Source: Shewanella sp. VB17
GTDB taxonomy: Bacteria; Pseudomonadota; Gammaproteobacteria; Enterobacterales; Shewanellaceae
Direction of reading: 5' to 3'
Assembly (NCBI RefSeq): GCF_013248905.1
Contig: NZ_JABRVS010000001.1
Location: forward strand, 1,550,001-1,614,000
Length of the DNA stretch: 64,000 nt
Of the stretch, positions 7,538 to 14,644 are shown piece by piece. A program made the translations under genes and the position numbers. Each line of letters opens with the position of its first letter. Position 1 is the first letter of the stretch. The notes under the pieces were generated by a model, which worked only from the letters and a program-made list of their open reading frames with translations, was not told the origin of the DNA and ran no database searches.

Positions 7538-8578
7538 ATGAAAGTTACCACTATTGCTATCGATCTTGCAAAGAATGTATTCCAAGTACTTGGAATGACT
7601 GCAGATGCTAAGAAAGTCTATAACAAACGGCTGAACAGAAATCAGCTTAAAGAGCTGTTATGCAACACGCCTGCTTGCACTGTGGTTATGGAGGCCTGTT
7701 ATTCATCACACTATTGGGGGCGTGTCGGTTTACAATTTGGCCATAACGTTAAGTTGATACCCGCTCAACATGTTACCCCATTTGTTCGCGGCAATAAAAA
7801 TGACAGTAACGATGCATTAGCTATCTTTGAAGCAAGTTCAAGACCTAATATTCGTTTTGTGCCAATTAAGTCAGAGGCTCAGCAAGAGGTCTTGATGATG
7901 CATAGAATAAGAGACCGGTTAATCAAGCAGCGCATTGCTTGCACCAATCAAATTCGAGGATTATTGGTTGATTTTGGCTTTGTTTTCCCACAAGGTTTTA
8001 CCGCTTTTGAACAAAACATCTGGGATATCATCAATGACAGTGAGCAGAGACCTTTACTCAGATATCTCCTCAACCAAGTTTATGATGAATACTTGCAAAT
8101 AACTAAGCAACTCAAAGACCTCAATAAGTTGATAAAACAGAAAGTAGAGCAAACCGAAACAGGACAGATACTGCTCAGTATACCGGGTATTGGTCATGTA
8201 ATAGCCTCCGCTTTTGAAGCTTGTATCGACAAAGGCCAGGCTTTTAATACCCCTAAAGAACTCGCTGTCTGGCTTGGGCTAACACCGAGGCAATATGCCT
8301 CAGGAAATAAAAGCCAGCTTTATGGTATTACTAAGCGTGGTGACAGCTATTTAAGAAAACAACTCATCCATGGGGCGAGAACCGTTGTTAGTCATGCACA
8401 CAAAAAAGATGACGCACTCAACCAATGGGTAACTCAATTAAAAGCGCGAATAGGTTTTAATAAGGCCACGGTAGCGACAGCACATAAACTGGCAAGGCTG
8501 ATGTGGATATTATTAAAAAAACAAACACGTTATCAAGCACAAAGCGGCCAAACGGCAGAGATAATATCATGCGTCTGA
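7538..8578 (+). CDS. IS110-family DEDD transposase (recombinase)
   Basis: 346 residues, full length. The N-terminal RuvC-like domain shows the DEDD residues as D9 (AIDLAKN), E52 (VVMEAC), D89 and D92 (KNDSND). The middle is helical, and the C-terminal transposase_20 domain contains LLSIPGIG, WLGLTPRQYASGNKS and GITKRGDSYLRKQLIHGAR, with the conserved serine in the ASGNKS region. AAGGAG sits 9 bases before the ATG. IS110-family enzymes excise the element as a circle and integrate it under guidance of an element-encoded RNA, and nothing in this copy looks broken. The ATG and the first 98 codons are duplicated with defects in the fragments at 11996 and 12435. Confidence 0.95.
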   Translation: MKVTTIAIDLAKNVFQVLGMTADAKKVYNKRLNRNQLKELLCNTPACTVVMEACYSSHYWGRVGLQFGHNVKLIPAQHVTPFVRGNKNDSNDALAIFEASSRPNIRFVPIKSEAQQEVLMMHRIRDRLIKQRIACTNQIRGLLVDFGFVFPQGFTAFEQNIWDIINDSEQRPLLRYLLNQVYDEYLQITKQLKDLNKLIKQKVEQTETGQILLSIPGIGHVIASAFEACIDKGQAFNTPKELAVWLGLTPRQYASGNKSQLYGITKRGDSYLRKQLIHGARTVVSHAHKKDDALNQWVTQLKARIGFNKATVATAHKLARLMWILLKKQTRYQAQSGQTAEIISCV

Positions 8579-8963
8579 TAATGTTAATGGTATCGACTAT
8601 CAAGCAAAGCTCGTTCAAGACAAGAGCCGATACTGAGCCCGACTGGGTGTAGTGAGCACTTGATAGTCACCTCTTAGAGAAGTGGTTAAATTGATGACAA
8701 AAGACTCAGTTCATCCTGCATAAACCCGTTAGAGACAAGGGTAAATAACCCGACTGGGTGTATTTTATTTTTGGGTGTGTAGGTACGGAATTCATCAGGG
8801 GCGCATTTTCTCTAAAAAGAGAACGTGTTAAGCCCGTATATATGTCAGCACTATCGCTTAAAGCGAAAAGAGTCAGTCAATAAACACGTAACGAGAGGTA
8901 ATAGTTAACAAAGAAACTAAGGTCAAAAATACCTTGGTTAGATGAGTATTACCTTGACTAACC
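8579..8963 (+). ncRNA. Candidate bridge/seek RNA region in the 3' non-coding end of the IS
   Basis: This is non-coding sequence between the transposase stop and the right inverted repeat, where IS1111-group elements encode their guide RNA. It shows strong structure. GACTATCAAG (8595-8604) pairs perfectly with CTTGATAGTC (8659-8668), enclosing a secondary GCTC/GAGC pairing. CCCGACTGGGTGTA occurs twice (8638-8651 and 8749-8762), each preceded by an AGACAAGRG stretch, so two similar modules repeat about 111 bases apart, as expected for two guide loops. A small hairpin CGCTTAAAGCG lies near 8860. An 8-base match, ATATATGT, links 8838-8845 with the right end at 8974-8981; it is weak because it is AT-rich. 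RNA ends are unknown. Confidence 0.5.
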
Positions 8964-8975
8964 GGGAGCGTCCAT
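8964..8975 (-). repeat. Right subterminal inverted repeat of the IS1111-like element
   Basis: GGGAGCGTCCAT, the inverted partner of 7464-7475 with one mismatch. It marks the right end of the element within a few bases. Confidence 0.8.
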
Positions 8976-9232
8976 ATATGTGTTAATTTAAGTCATTAAC
9001 AATTAGCCGCTGACTATGATGACTGTTAATTTAATCAGTTTTTGATAAGCATCTCAGTTTCATTCATGTCCACCATCATGTTTAAAACCTGACCAAAGCT
9101 AGATATCATGGGGCTTTAAGCGGATGTTATGCTAAAATTGCCGTATCAGCTTTATGAATGTGCAACATATCTCATTTGTTTGACTGAGCCTAGTCGAAAC
9201 CGTACCGTGATTAATGAATGAGGATACAAAAT

Positions 9233-9505
9233 ATGAGCAAATTAAATGCTGAAGAGCGTAAAGCCCGAGATAACGAACGTTTTTCACAGCGCGTGGATGA
9301 GCGTAGGGTAAAGGGGGAAGATGTTGTTGCGTACGCACTTGCCAATAAGAAAGCCTTTAAGTTTCTGACTAAATCAGAGAAATACAGCCTTAAAGAAAGA
9401 CAAGCAGCGCTTTTGGAAGAAGTGAATGTTAAAGAGCAACAAGCGCTTAAGCTCAAAGAAGAGCAAGAATTAGAAAAGGTTCAAGCGGCATTTACCGAGC
9501 AGTAA
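9233..9505 (+). CDS. Small charged cytoplasmic protein, function unknown
   Basis: About 90 residues from the ATG at 9233 (MSKLNAEERKARDNERFSQR). An ATG at 9218 is in frame, but its codons contain the GAGGA that makes a good ribosome site for 9233, so the later start is preferred. The protein is rich in Lys, Glu, Arg and Gln, predicted helical, with a LEEVNVKEQQALKLKEEQEL C-terminus typical of a coiled coil. It has no membrane segment or cysteines. It stands alone after the IS element and is followed by a hairpin at 9590. I do not recognise a named family. Confidence 0.75.
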   Translation: MSKLNAEERKARDNERFSQRVDERRVKGEDVVAYALANKKAFKFLTKSEKYSLKERQAALLEEVNVKEQQALKLKEEQELEKVQAAFTEQ

Positions 9506-9589
9506 ACAGCAGTGCAACAATAGTAAAGAATAACGGGCATATTTTTTATTGATGCCAAATACCGCTTAAAGTGACAAGGATCCTCGTTG

Positions 9590-9620
9590 GAAATCCTTCG
9601 CTCCTTTGAAGGATTTCTTT
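9590..9620 (+). terminator. Hairpin downstream of the small charged protein gene
   Basis: GAAATCCTTC and GAAGGATTTC form a 10-bp stem with a short loop, followed by only three T residues. Likely a terminator for the gene ending at 9505. Confidence 0.5.
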
Positions 9621-9722
9621 AGGCATTGTGGCTAATAGCTAAATTTTGATATTTTGCCGTAAGTTAGGGTTCTCATTGATTAACAATGACTGGCCATAGT
9701 TAGTATCGATAGTTAGTATCAA

Positions 9723-10058
9723 TTAGTTTCGTTCTGATTGATTTTCAATAACAATTTGCGAGCCTTTTTGAGCATAAAAATCCACACGAAATGTGGTGTC
9801 TAAGGTTAAGTATTCAACTTTATGCCAGTACTGAGGTGGAGAAATAGCACTGCAACCTGATTCAATCATGATCTCCTGCTCTATCTCTCCACGTCTGTCT
9901 GTGAAACCGTAAAATTTCAACTGACCCGTTAAGACATGAATTTTACCGTATACGCCAGCTTTAGTATTATGCAAGTGCAGAAACATCTTAGGGACATTTG
10001 TTTGGGTAAAAACAGCAGTGGATTTATAATGAACGAAATCATTGGGTATTGTAGACAT
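9723..10058 (-). CDS. DUF1971 (YeaR/TehB-like) cupin-fold protein
   Basis: 111 residues matching the DUF1971 family: an IPNDF.HYKST start, GVYGKIHVLTGQLKFYGF in place of the family's GVYPRLSVMHGAVKYLG, an IESGC.AISPPQYWHKVE segment with PP..WH, and a FRVDFYA strand near the end. E. coli YeaR is the best-known member; it is induced by nitrate and nitric oxide and its biochemical function is not established. The gene is single and divergent from the MerR region. Its upstream DNA is the first copy of the 88-bp repeat, which includes GATGTTTTACTAAAATGTC, an imperfect dyad loosely like an NsrR site. Confidence 0.85.
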   Translation of the reverse strand: MSTIPNDFVHYKSTAVFTQTNVPKMFLHLHNTKAGVYGKIHVLTGQLKFYGFTDRRGEIEQEIMIESGCSAISPPQYWHKVEYLTLDTTFRVDFYAQKGSQIVIENQSERN

Positions 10059-10094
10059 ATTATCGCCAATTCATTGAAAATAAGACGTTAAAGA

Positions 10095-10182
10095 TAACCT
10101 TAAATTCAATTGTAAACCATGACCATTATCGATGTTTTACTAAAATGTCAGCTTATCACTAACAGGTTTCAGTTAATCATTC
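10095..10182. repeat. 88-bp direct repeat, copy 1 (upstream of the DUF1971 gene)
   Basis: Aligns without gaps to 14483-14570 with four mismatches. This copy is the natural upstream region of the DUF1971 gene. The two copies are in the same orientation and bracket about 4.3 kb containing the MerR gene, the repeat/IS cluster and the AbiE pair. Confidence 0.85.
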
Positions 10183-10375
10183 GTCAATCATAGCTCGCCA
10201 TCGTCAATGGCAGCCTTTAATCATGCCACCCAGTGCACCGAGATAAATCGGTAGAAGATTTGAGGTGGGTGGCCATGTTCTTTGTTCTTGGCTGTCGTGT
10301 GCGAAGCCGCATGCAGGGTGGGGTTGGAGGTTAGAGACCTCCGGCTACTCGATTATGTATATATTTACTCATAAC

Positions 10376-11182
10376 CTAAATAGTCACTTGCCTATACTGC
10401 TCAATATTCCCTTTCAATTCTTTATCAGCAAATATGATCATAGCTTCATAAAGGTGTTCAGCCATGCCGCTTTGATAATTATCATATACTGCCTTTGTAA
10501 CAGGATTCGAGATAGTTTGTTCTGCTAAAATTAAATACCCCTCATATCCTATACCTTTAAAGCTATCTCCGTGAAGCTTTTTAAACAAAGAGTTCATAAG
10601 AAAATAATGTTTGTTTACTTGTTCTTGAACTTCATCAGAATCAATAGGAATAAGTAACGTTAACTTATAGTTAAAAGCCCATTCATCAGTTTGTTTTTTT
10701 GATGATTCTATTTCAAGCTCACTGAGCTCTCCAAGTGAAGAAAGCATTGAGTTATAAGAATCTTCGTCTTCCTTTAATGTTATTAGTTTGTCATTAAAAC
10801 TTAATGGCATATCACTAAAAAGTAGTTCTAAATTTTTTTCACCTGCTAAAACATTCATCGTAACCTCGATACTGTTAATAATTAATTGAGTTTCTTCTTG
10901 TCGTTTTAACAGTAGCTTTTTTTGGTCACTTAAGGCTTGTACAAAACTAAACTCATTAGAATAAATTAAGTCTTTTATTTGAGTAAGGCTAAAGTCTAAT
11001 TCACGATAAATAATAATTTGTTTAAGTAATGCAAGGTGTTTTTGAGTATATTCACGGTAGTGATTATCAATCCGTCGATGTGGTTTTAATAAATTAACCT
11101 TGTCGTAATAATGGAGTGTACGAATAGTAACTCCAGTTATTGCACTTAACTTACTTACACTATAAATTTTATTATCTAACAT
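10376..11182 (-). CDS. MerR-family regulator with TipAS-like ligand domain
   Basis: 268 residues from ATG 11182 (MLDNKIYSVSKLSAITGVTI). An in-frame ATG at 11212 is rejected because the promoter's -10 box (11218-11223) would put transcription start at or after it; GGAAG precedes 11182. The N-terminal MerR helix-turn-helix and wing run over residues 5-70 (SKLSAITGVTIRTLHYYD), then a long dimerisation helix to about 115. The C-terminal 130 residues resemble the TipAS antibiotic-recognition domain (YNYQSGMAEHLYEAM-like end). TipAS domains bind ligands such as thiopeptides in actinomycetes; here the ligand is unknown. No transporter or enzyme target is adjacent. Confidence 0.9.
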   Translation of the reverse strand: MLDNKIYSVSKLSAITGVTIRTLHYYDKVNLLKPHRRIDNHYREYTQKHLALLKQIIIYRELDFSLTQIKDLIYSNEFSFVQALSDQKKLLLKRQEETQLIINSIEVTMNVLAGEKNLELLFSDMPLSFNDKLITLKEDEDSYNSMLSSLGELSELEIESSKKQTDEWAFNYKLTLLIPIDSDEVQEQVNKHYFLMNSLFKKLHGDSFKGIGYEGYLILAEQTISNPVTKAVYDNYQSGMAEHLYEAMIIFADKELKGNIEQYRQVTI

Positions 11183-11217
11183 AAACTTCCAATTACTAAC
11201 GGTTAATGACAAATAGA

Positions 11218-11248
11218 ATTATCAACTATTACGTAAGGTAAGAGTCAA
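11218..11248 (-). promoter_or_regulatory. MerR-type promoter/operator with 19-bp spacer
   Basis: On the minus strand: -35 TTGACT (11248-11243), a 19-bp spacer, -10 GATAAT (11223-11218). The spacer contains the dyad TTACGTAA inside the weaker ACCTTACGTAATAGT. The overlong 19-bp spacer with a central dyad is the hallmark of promoters untwisted by MerR-family activators, so the gene at 10376-11182 probably controls itself. Confidence 0.75.
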
Positions 11249-11556
11249 GCGGGATTTATCCGTTTGAACGCCTGTTAGCATACGTAGACACTAGCGCTGA
11301 TTTAATGCTGCGACAGCCAAATCTGACGACTTTAATGATGCCACCCATTATTATTTCACTTTCTAGGCTAAATATCCTCTGATCATATAATTAGCTCACC
11401 TTATTGATACACATTACCTACAAAAACACTTTGAGGTGTAAATTCGTTACTCATTATAAAAATATCGATTATGTTACCTGTAAACAGGCAACAAACATGC
11501 CGAAAAAAAGTTCGGTTTGAGTTTATGCATTATGGTTATGTGGCTAAACGATTTTA
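11249..11556. other. Non-coding stretch between the MerR promoter and a transposase remnant
   Basis: No supportable gene. It contains small dyads (CCTGTAAACAGG near 11480 and CCGAAAAAAAGTTCGG near 11502) of unknown role. Confidence 0.4.
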
Positions 11557-11739
11557 CTAAGCACTATCCAACCATCGTCGACAGTTAGCTGCACCTTGCC
11601 TTCGCTTACGCACTAAATGTTCGCAATACACATCAAGTTCTTCTAGCGTTCCCACAGGTCCTTTAAATAGACGACTAAAATCACTCGTGAGTTTTATCCA
11701 GTTTTCTTGAGGAATATTTAACCTTTCAAGTAGTTGCAT
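11557..11739 (-). pseudogene. C-terminal remnant of a transposase-like protein (possibly RAYT/Y1 type)
   Basis: About 60 residues on the minus strand, ending in QGAANCRRWLDSA. They begin exactly where the repeat at 11740 starts, so the 5' part of the gene is missing. The NWIKLTSDFSRLFKGPVG segment is repeated in diverged form at 14573-14644 (NWLKITTEFGQLFHGPV), which shows both are pieces of one dispersed family. The pattern recalls the C-terminus of long Y1/REP-associated transposase-like proteins, but that assignment is from memory of the family's style and is tentative. Confidence 0.45.
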
Positions 11740-11742
11740 GAT

Positions 11743-11767
11743 AAAGAGATGGGACAGGCATAACTTT
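11743..11767 (+). repeat. 25-bp terminal motif, left copy
   Basis: Contains GATGGGACAGGCATAAC. It recurs at 12182-12206, partly at 14643-14665, and inverted at 12820-12844 with one mismatch. The opposed copies behave like terminal inverted repeats of a small non-autonomous element. Confidence 0.7.
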
Positions 11768-11995
11768 ATCTTGCTTGAAATAACGGGTGTAGATACGGCT
11801 GTGAGCTTCCAAAACAGGGATGTTTTGGCAGAGCCCACACGGAAGTGCTTGCGGCGTCTCGCAGAAGTGTCTGGACATACCCCGCTGGAGGCGATAAATA
11901 AAAGTGAAGGTACGACCTTCAACATTCTACCCAAAGCCAGAAAGTCGGGACAGCCATATCTTTTGTTCTAACCACAAGGATATGTTAAAAATATT

Positions 11996-12167
11996 ATGGG
12001 TGATGAGATGGACGCTCCCTAATTCGGCGTCAATGCGCCAAACTGATGTTGACCATTCAGTTACATTAAGGAGCGTCCACTATGAAAGTTACCACTATTG
12101 CTATCGATCTTGCAAAGAATGTATTTCAAGTACTTGGAATGACTGCAGATGCCAAGAAAGTCTATAA
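11996..12167 (+). mobile_element. IS1111-like element, left-end fragment 1
   Basis: Matches the intact element from its left end (ATGGGTGATGAG) through the first 29 or so codons of the transposase, breaking off at GTCTATAA where the next tandem unit begins. It contains a perfect leader inverted repeat and the transposase start, but no functional gene. Confidence 0.85.
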
Positions 12168-12178
12168 GATAAAGAGAT

Positions 12179-12617
12179 GGTAAAGAGATGGGACAGGCAT
12201 AACTTTATCTTGCTTGAAATAACGGGTGTAGATACGGCTGTGAGCTTCCAAAACAGGGATGTTTTGGCAGAGCCCACACGGAAGTGCTTGCGGCGTCTCG
12301 CAGAAGTGTCTGGACATACCCCGCTGGAGGCGATAAATAAAAGTGAAGGTACGACCTTCAACATTCTACCCAAAGCCAGAAAGTCGGGACAGCCATATCT
12401 TTTGTTCTAACCACAAGGATATGTTAAAAATATTATGGGTGATGAGATGGACGCTCCCTAATTCGGCGTCAATGCGCCAAACTGATGTTGACCATTCAGT
12501 TACATTAAGGAGCGTCCACTATGAAAGTTACCACTATTGCTATCGATCTTGCAAAGAATGTATTTCAAGTACTTGGAATGACTGCAGATGCCAAGAAAGT
12601 CTATAACAAACGGCTGA
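12179..12617. repeat. 439-bp tandem duplication, unit 2
   Basis: Second copy of the unit at 11740. Here the IS fragment continues beyond the duplicated part, to 12819, which suggests this is the older copy and unit 1 arose from it by a duplication ending inside the IS sequence. Confidence 0.85.
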
Positions 12618-12819
12618 ACAGAAATCAGCTTAAAGAGCCGTTATGCAACACGCCTGCTTGTACTGTGGTTATGGAGGCCTGTTATTCATCCCACTATTTG
12701 GGGGCGTGTCGGTTTACAATTTGGCCATAACGTTAAGTTGATACCCGCTCAACATGTTACCCCATTTGTTCGCTGCAATAAAAATGACAGTAACGATGCA
12801 TTAGCTATCTTTGAAGCAA
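12435..12819 (+). mobile_element. IS1111-like element, left-end fragment 2 with disrupted transposase
   Basis: 385 bp corresponding to 7452-7835 of the intact copy, with one extra T near 12697 (CACTATTTGGGGG versus CACTATTGGGGG) that shifts the transposase frame after about 60 codons. The fragment ends abruptly at GAAGCAA, directly against the inverted 25-bp motif at 12820. Not functional. Confidence 0.85.
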
Positions 12820-12844
12820 AAAGTTATGCCTGTCCTATCTCTTT
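12820..12844 (-). repeat. 25-bp terminal motif, inverted right copy
   Basis: AAAGTTATGCCTGTCCTATC and following bases are the reverse complement of 11743-11767 with one mismatch. A partial second copy of the outer part (CCCATCTCTTT) follows to 12857. Together with the left copies it delimits a composite repeat with IS sequence inside it. Confidence 0.7.
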
Positions 12845-12907
12845 CTCCCATCTCTTTCATAGGACATAAGTATGAACGTCCTAATTGTTTCTTTAATGCT
12901 AATGCAT

Positions 12908-12995
12908 AAGTAGACATTAAGGTATTTAAAAGTAGTCCATATTGTCAATCATTAAATTTCACGTATAATTAAGTAGGCGTAAAGGTATTTAAAAG
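12908..12995. promoter_or_regulatory. Two 25-bp direct repeats upstream of the AbiE pair (candidate operators)
   Basis: The segments 12908-12932 and 12971-12995 match at 22 of 25 bases and share AAGGTATTTAAAAG exactly. They are 63 bp apart and the second ends 17 bp before the antitoxin ATG at 13013. AbiEi antitoxins repress their own operon by binding repeats upstream of it, classically inverted ones, so these direct repeats are candidate operator sites. Confidence 0.5.
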
Positions 12996-13012
12996 CAAGC
13001 TTTGGTGTATAT

Positions 13013-13546
13013 ATGAATGTCAGCATGGCACTTAACAAGTTACAGAATTTCGATGCGAAAGGGTTCTACGTGTTTACCAAACGTGATCTTCGAAGGTTGT
13101 TCTTTGATGATACAGATACTGCCTTTAAGCAAGGCGTTGCACGGCTGGTTAAAAGACGTTTATTAGAACAGGCTACAAAGGGTATCTATGTATATGCTTT
13201 GAGCAAGAACAAAGGCGATCGAACAATTGAAAAGATCGCTGGGGCACTGAGAAAGTATGAATACAATTACATTTCACTGGAATCTGCTCTTTCAGAATAT
13301 GGTGTTATTTCTCAGATCCCTATCGATAGAATTACAGTGATGACGACAGGAAGAAAAGGAACGTTCAAGACCAGTTATGGTGTTATCGAGTTTACCCATA
13401 CCAAGCGTTCGCGAATTGATATTATTGAGAACACTGTCAAAATGGTGTACCCGTTGAGGATGGCTAAAAAGGCAACGGCATATCGCGATTTAAAGCGTGT
13501 AGGTAGAAACACAGAAATGGTGGATAGGAGAGCACTTGATGAGTGA
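13013..13546 (+). CDS. abiEi: AbiEi-type antitoxin / transcriptional repressor
   Basis: 177 residues. The N-terminal winged helix covers about 1-70 (FTKRDLRRLFFDDTDTAFKQ and LVKRRLLEQATKGIYVY), the AbiEi_4-type domain; a C-terminal antitoxin domain follows with YISLESALSEYGVISQIP and a TGRKGTFKTSYGVIEF strand pair. In type IV AbiE systems this protein neutralises the nucleotidyltransferase toxin without binding it and represses the operon. The start at 13013 has a weak ribosome site; an ATG at 13025 is the alternative. It overlaps the toxin gene by 8 bp. The pair lies between repeat clusters, consistent with acquisition as an accessory module. Confidence 0.9.
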   Translation: MNVSMALNKLQNFDAKGFYVFTKRDLRRLFFDDTDTAFKQGVARLVKRRLLEQATKGIYVYALSKNKGDRTIEKIAGALRKYEYNYISLESALSEYGVISQIPIDRITVMTTGRKGTFKTSYGVIEFTHTKRSRIDIIENTVKMVYPLRMAKKATAYRDLKRVGRNTEMVDRRALDE

Positions 13547-14456
13547 AGATTTTGGAGAATTAGTGAAAAAAGCAATGGCACAGGATGGTGTCGGGAAAAT
13601 GCAGCCTGTAGTAGAAAAAGAACTGCTTCACTACGATATTCTGTTTTGCTTGGAAAAAGAAGGACTGTTGGATAATTTAGTGTTTCAGGGCGGGACATCG
13701 CTAAGGCTTTGTAGAGGAGGGAGTCGATTCAGTGAAGATTTAGATTTTGCTGGTGATGTAGATTTTTCATCTGAAAAGCTTCAAGCAATCAAAGCTTGTA
13801 TTGAAAACTATATTGGAGAGCGCTATGGGCTCGAAGTGACAGTAAAAGAGCCATCGACACTAAAAAAACTATCCGAATACGCAGAGCTAAAAGTCGATAA
13901 ATGGCAGGTTGCAGTAATAACCTCACCCAAACGAAAAGATTTGCCAAAGCAAAAGATAAAACTGGAAGTTGCGAACGTACCAGCACATAAGCCAGAGCCC
14001 GTCGCTTTAAACATAAATTATGACTTTTTGCCTGATAGCTATGCACAGACGATTATAATTGCTGAAAGTATCACTGAAGTCCTAGCAGATAAAATCATTT
14101 CTCTTCCTGCCACTCAAAACTACGTACGTTATCGTGATGTATGGGATTTAGTCTGGCTTATTCAGCAAGGGGCAAAGTTAGATATTGAGCTTGTTAAACA
14201 GAAGATTAAGGATTACCGTATTGAAGATTTCGAAGCAATGCTAACTTCTTTGCTTGAAAGGCTGCCTGAAATTGTAAACAGTGATGATTTCAAACAGCAA
14301 ATGGAGCGATTCTTACCCTCTAATGTTGTAGGTCGCACATTGGCAGAGGAAAAGTTTGTTCAATACTTGGAGATAACATTAACTAAGCTTTTCTCTGATG
14401 TGACTGAAGAACTACATGGTGGCAAGTCAAATGAAAATCATGAGTTTAAGATGTAG
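13539..14456 (+). CDS. abiEii: AbiEii-type nucleotidyltransferase toxin (DUF1814)
   Basis: 305 residues from ATG 13539; an in-frame TTG lies one codon earlier. The nucleotidyltransferase core shows LVFQGGTSLRL and SRFSEDLDFAGD, the GGTSL and DLDF signatures of the DUF1814/AbiEii family, with KLEVAN giving the later acidic strand, and RYRDVWDLVWLIQQG matching the family's conserved C-terminal helix. Related toxins modify tRNA acceptor ends or other nucleotide substrates and cause phage-triggered growth arrest; the target here is unknown. The 8-bp overlap with the antitoxin implies translational coupling. Confidence 0.9.
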   Translation: MSEDFGELVKKAMAQDGVGKMQPVVEKELLHYDILFCLEKEGLLDNLVFQGGTSLRLCRGGSRFSEDLDFAGDVDFSSEKLQAIKACIENYIGERYGLEVTVKEPSTLKKLSEYAELKVDKWQVAVITSPKRKDLPKQKIKLEVANVPAHKPEPVALNINYDFLPDSYAQTIIIAESITEVLADKIISLPATQNYVRYRDVWDLVWLIQQGAKLDIELVKQKIKDYRIEDFEAMLTSLLERLPEIVNSDDFKQQMERFLPSNVVGRTLAEEKFVQYLEITLTKLFSDVTEELHGGKSNENHEFKM

Positions 14457-14482
14457 CAAGGGCTCTGGGTAACCAATAAAGG

Positions 14483-14570
14483 TAACCTTAAATTCAATTG
14501 TAAACCATGATCATTATCGATGTTTTACACAAATATCAGCTTATCACTAACAGGTTTCAGTTAATCATTC
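14483..14570. repeat. 88-bp direct repeat, copy 2
   Basis: Gap-free match to 10095-10182 with four mismatches. It lies directly after the AbiE toxin gene and before the second transposase-like remnant. Unlike copy 1 it has no DUF1971 gene beside it. Confidence 0.85.
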
Positions 14571-14572
14571 CT

Positions 14573-14644
14573 GCTGACAATTGGCTCAAAATCACCACAG
14601 AGTTTGGGCAGCTATTTCATGGCCCAGTAGAGATGAAGAGATAA
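14573..14644 (+). pseudogene. Second remnant of the transposase-like protein
   Basis: Reads ADNWLKITTEFGQLFHGPV and ends at a stop at 14642-14644, just as the 25-bp motif GAGATGGGACAGGCATAACTT begins. It is homologous to the middle of the minus-strand remnant at 11557-11739 (NWIKLTSDFSRLFKGPVG). In both places the coding remnant touches this motif, so the motif may belong to the end of the parent element. Confidence 0.45.

Larger units (their letters stand above)
7452..8981 (+). mobile_element. Intact IS110-family (IS1111-like) insertion sequence
   Basis: The element has a complete DEDD transposase at 7538-8578 and subterminal inverted repeats (7464-7475 and 8964-8975). The left limit is set by comparison with the partial copies at 11996 and 12435: all share sequence from ATGGGTGATGAG onward and differ before it. 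The right limit is approximate, a few bases beyond the right inverted repeat. A long non-coding segment of about 385 bases lies between the transposase stop and the right end, the arrangement typical of the IS1111 group. No target-site duplication can be recognised, as expected for this family. Confidence 0.85.
11740..12178. repeat. 439-bp tandem duplication, unit 1
   Basis: Period 439 bp: the sequence from 11740 recurs from 12179, essentially identical by eye. The unit consists of a 25-bp terminal motif (11743-11767), a core with small hairpins (CCAAAAC...GTTTTGG near 11810), and the left end of the IS1111-like element from 11996. Near identity points to a recent event. Open frames in it are repeat-derived, not genes. 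Confidence 0.85.

Noticed and set aside
10131..10149. NsrR site upstream of the DUF1971 gene
   Set aside because: The dyad is imperfect and the second repeat copy degrades it further, so it is mentioned only in the gene entry and not listed as a site.
10265..10528. 87-codon plus-strand open frame overlapping the MerR gene end
   Set aside because: It lies antisense to the conserved C-terminus of the MerR/TipAS protein and has no ribosome site.
11738..12606. Repeated open frames of 77, 87 and 90 codons in the tandem repeat zone
   Set aside because: They occur in both copies of the duplicated unit on both strands, lack ribosome sites and cross IS boundaries, so they are repeat-derived.
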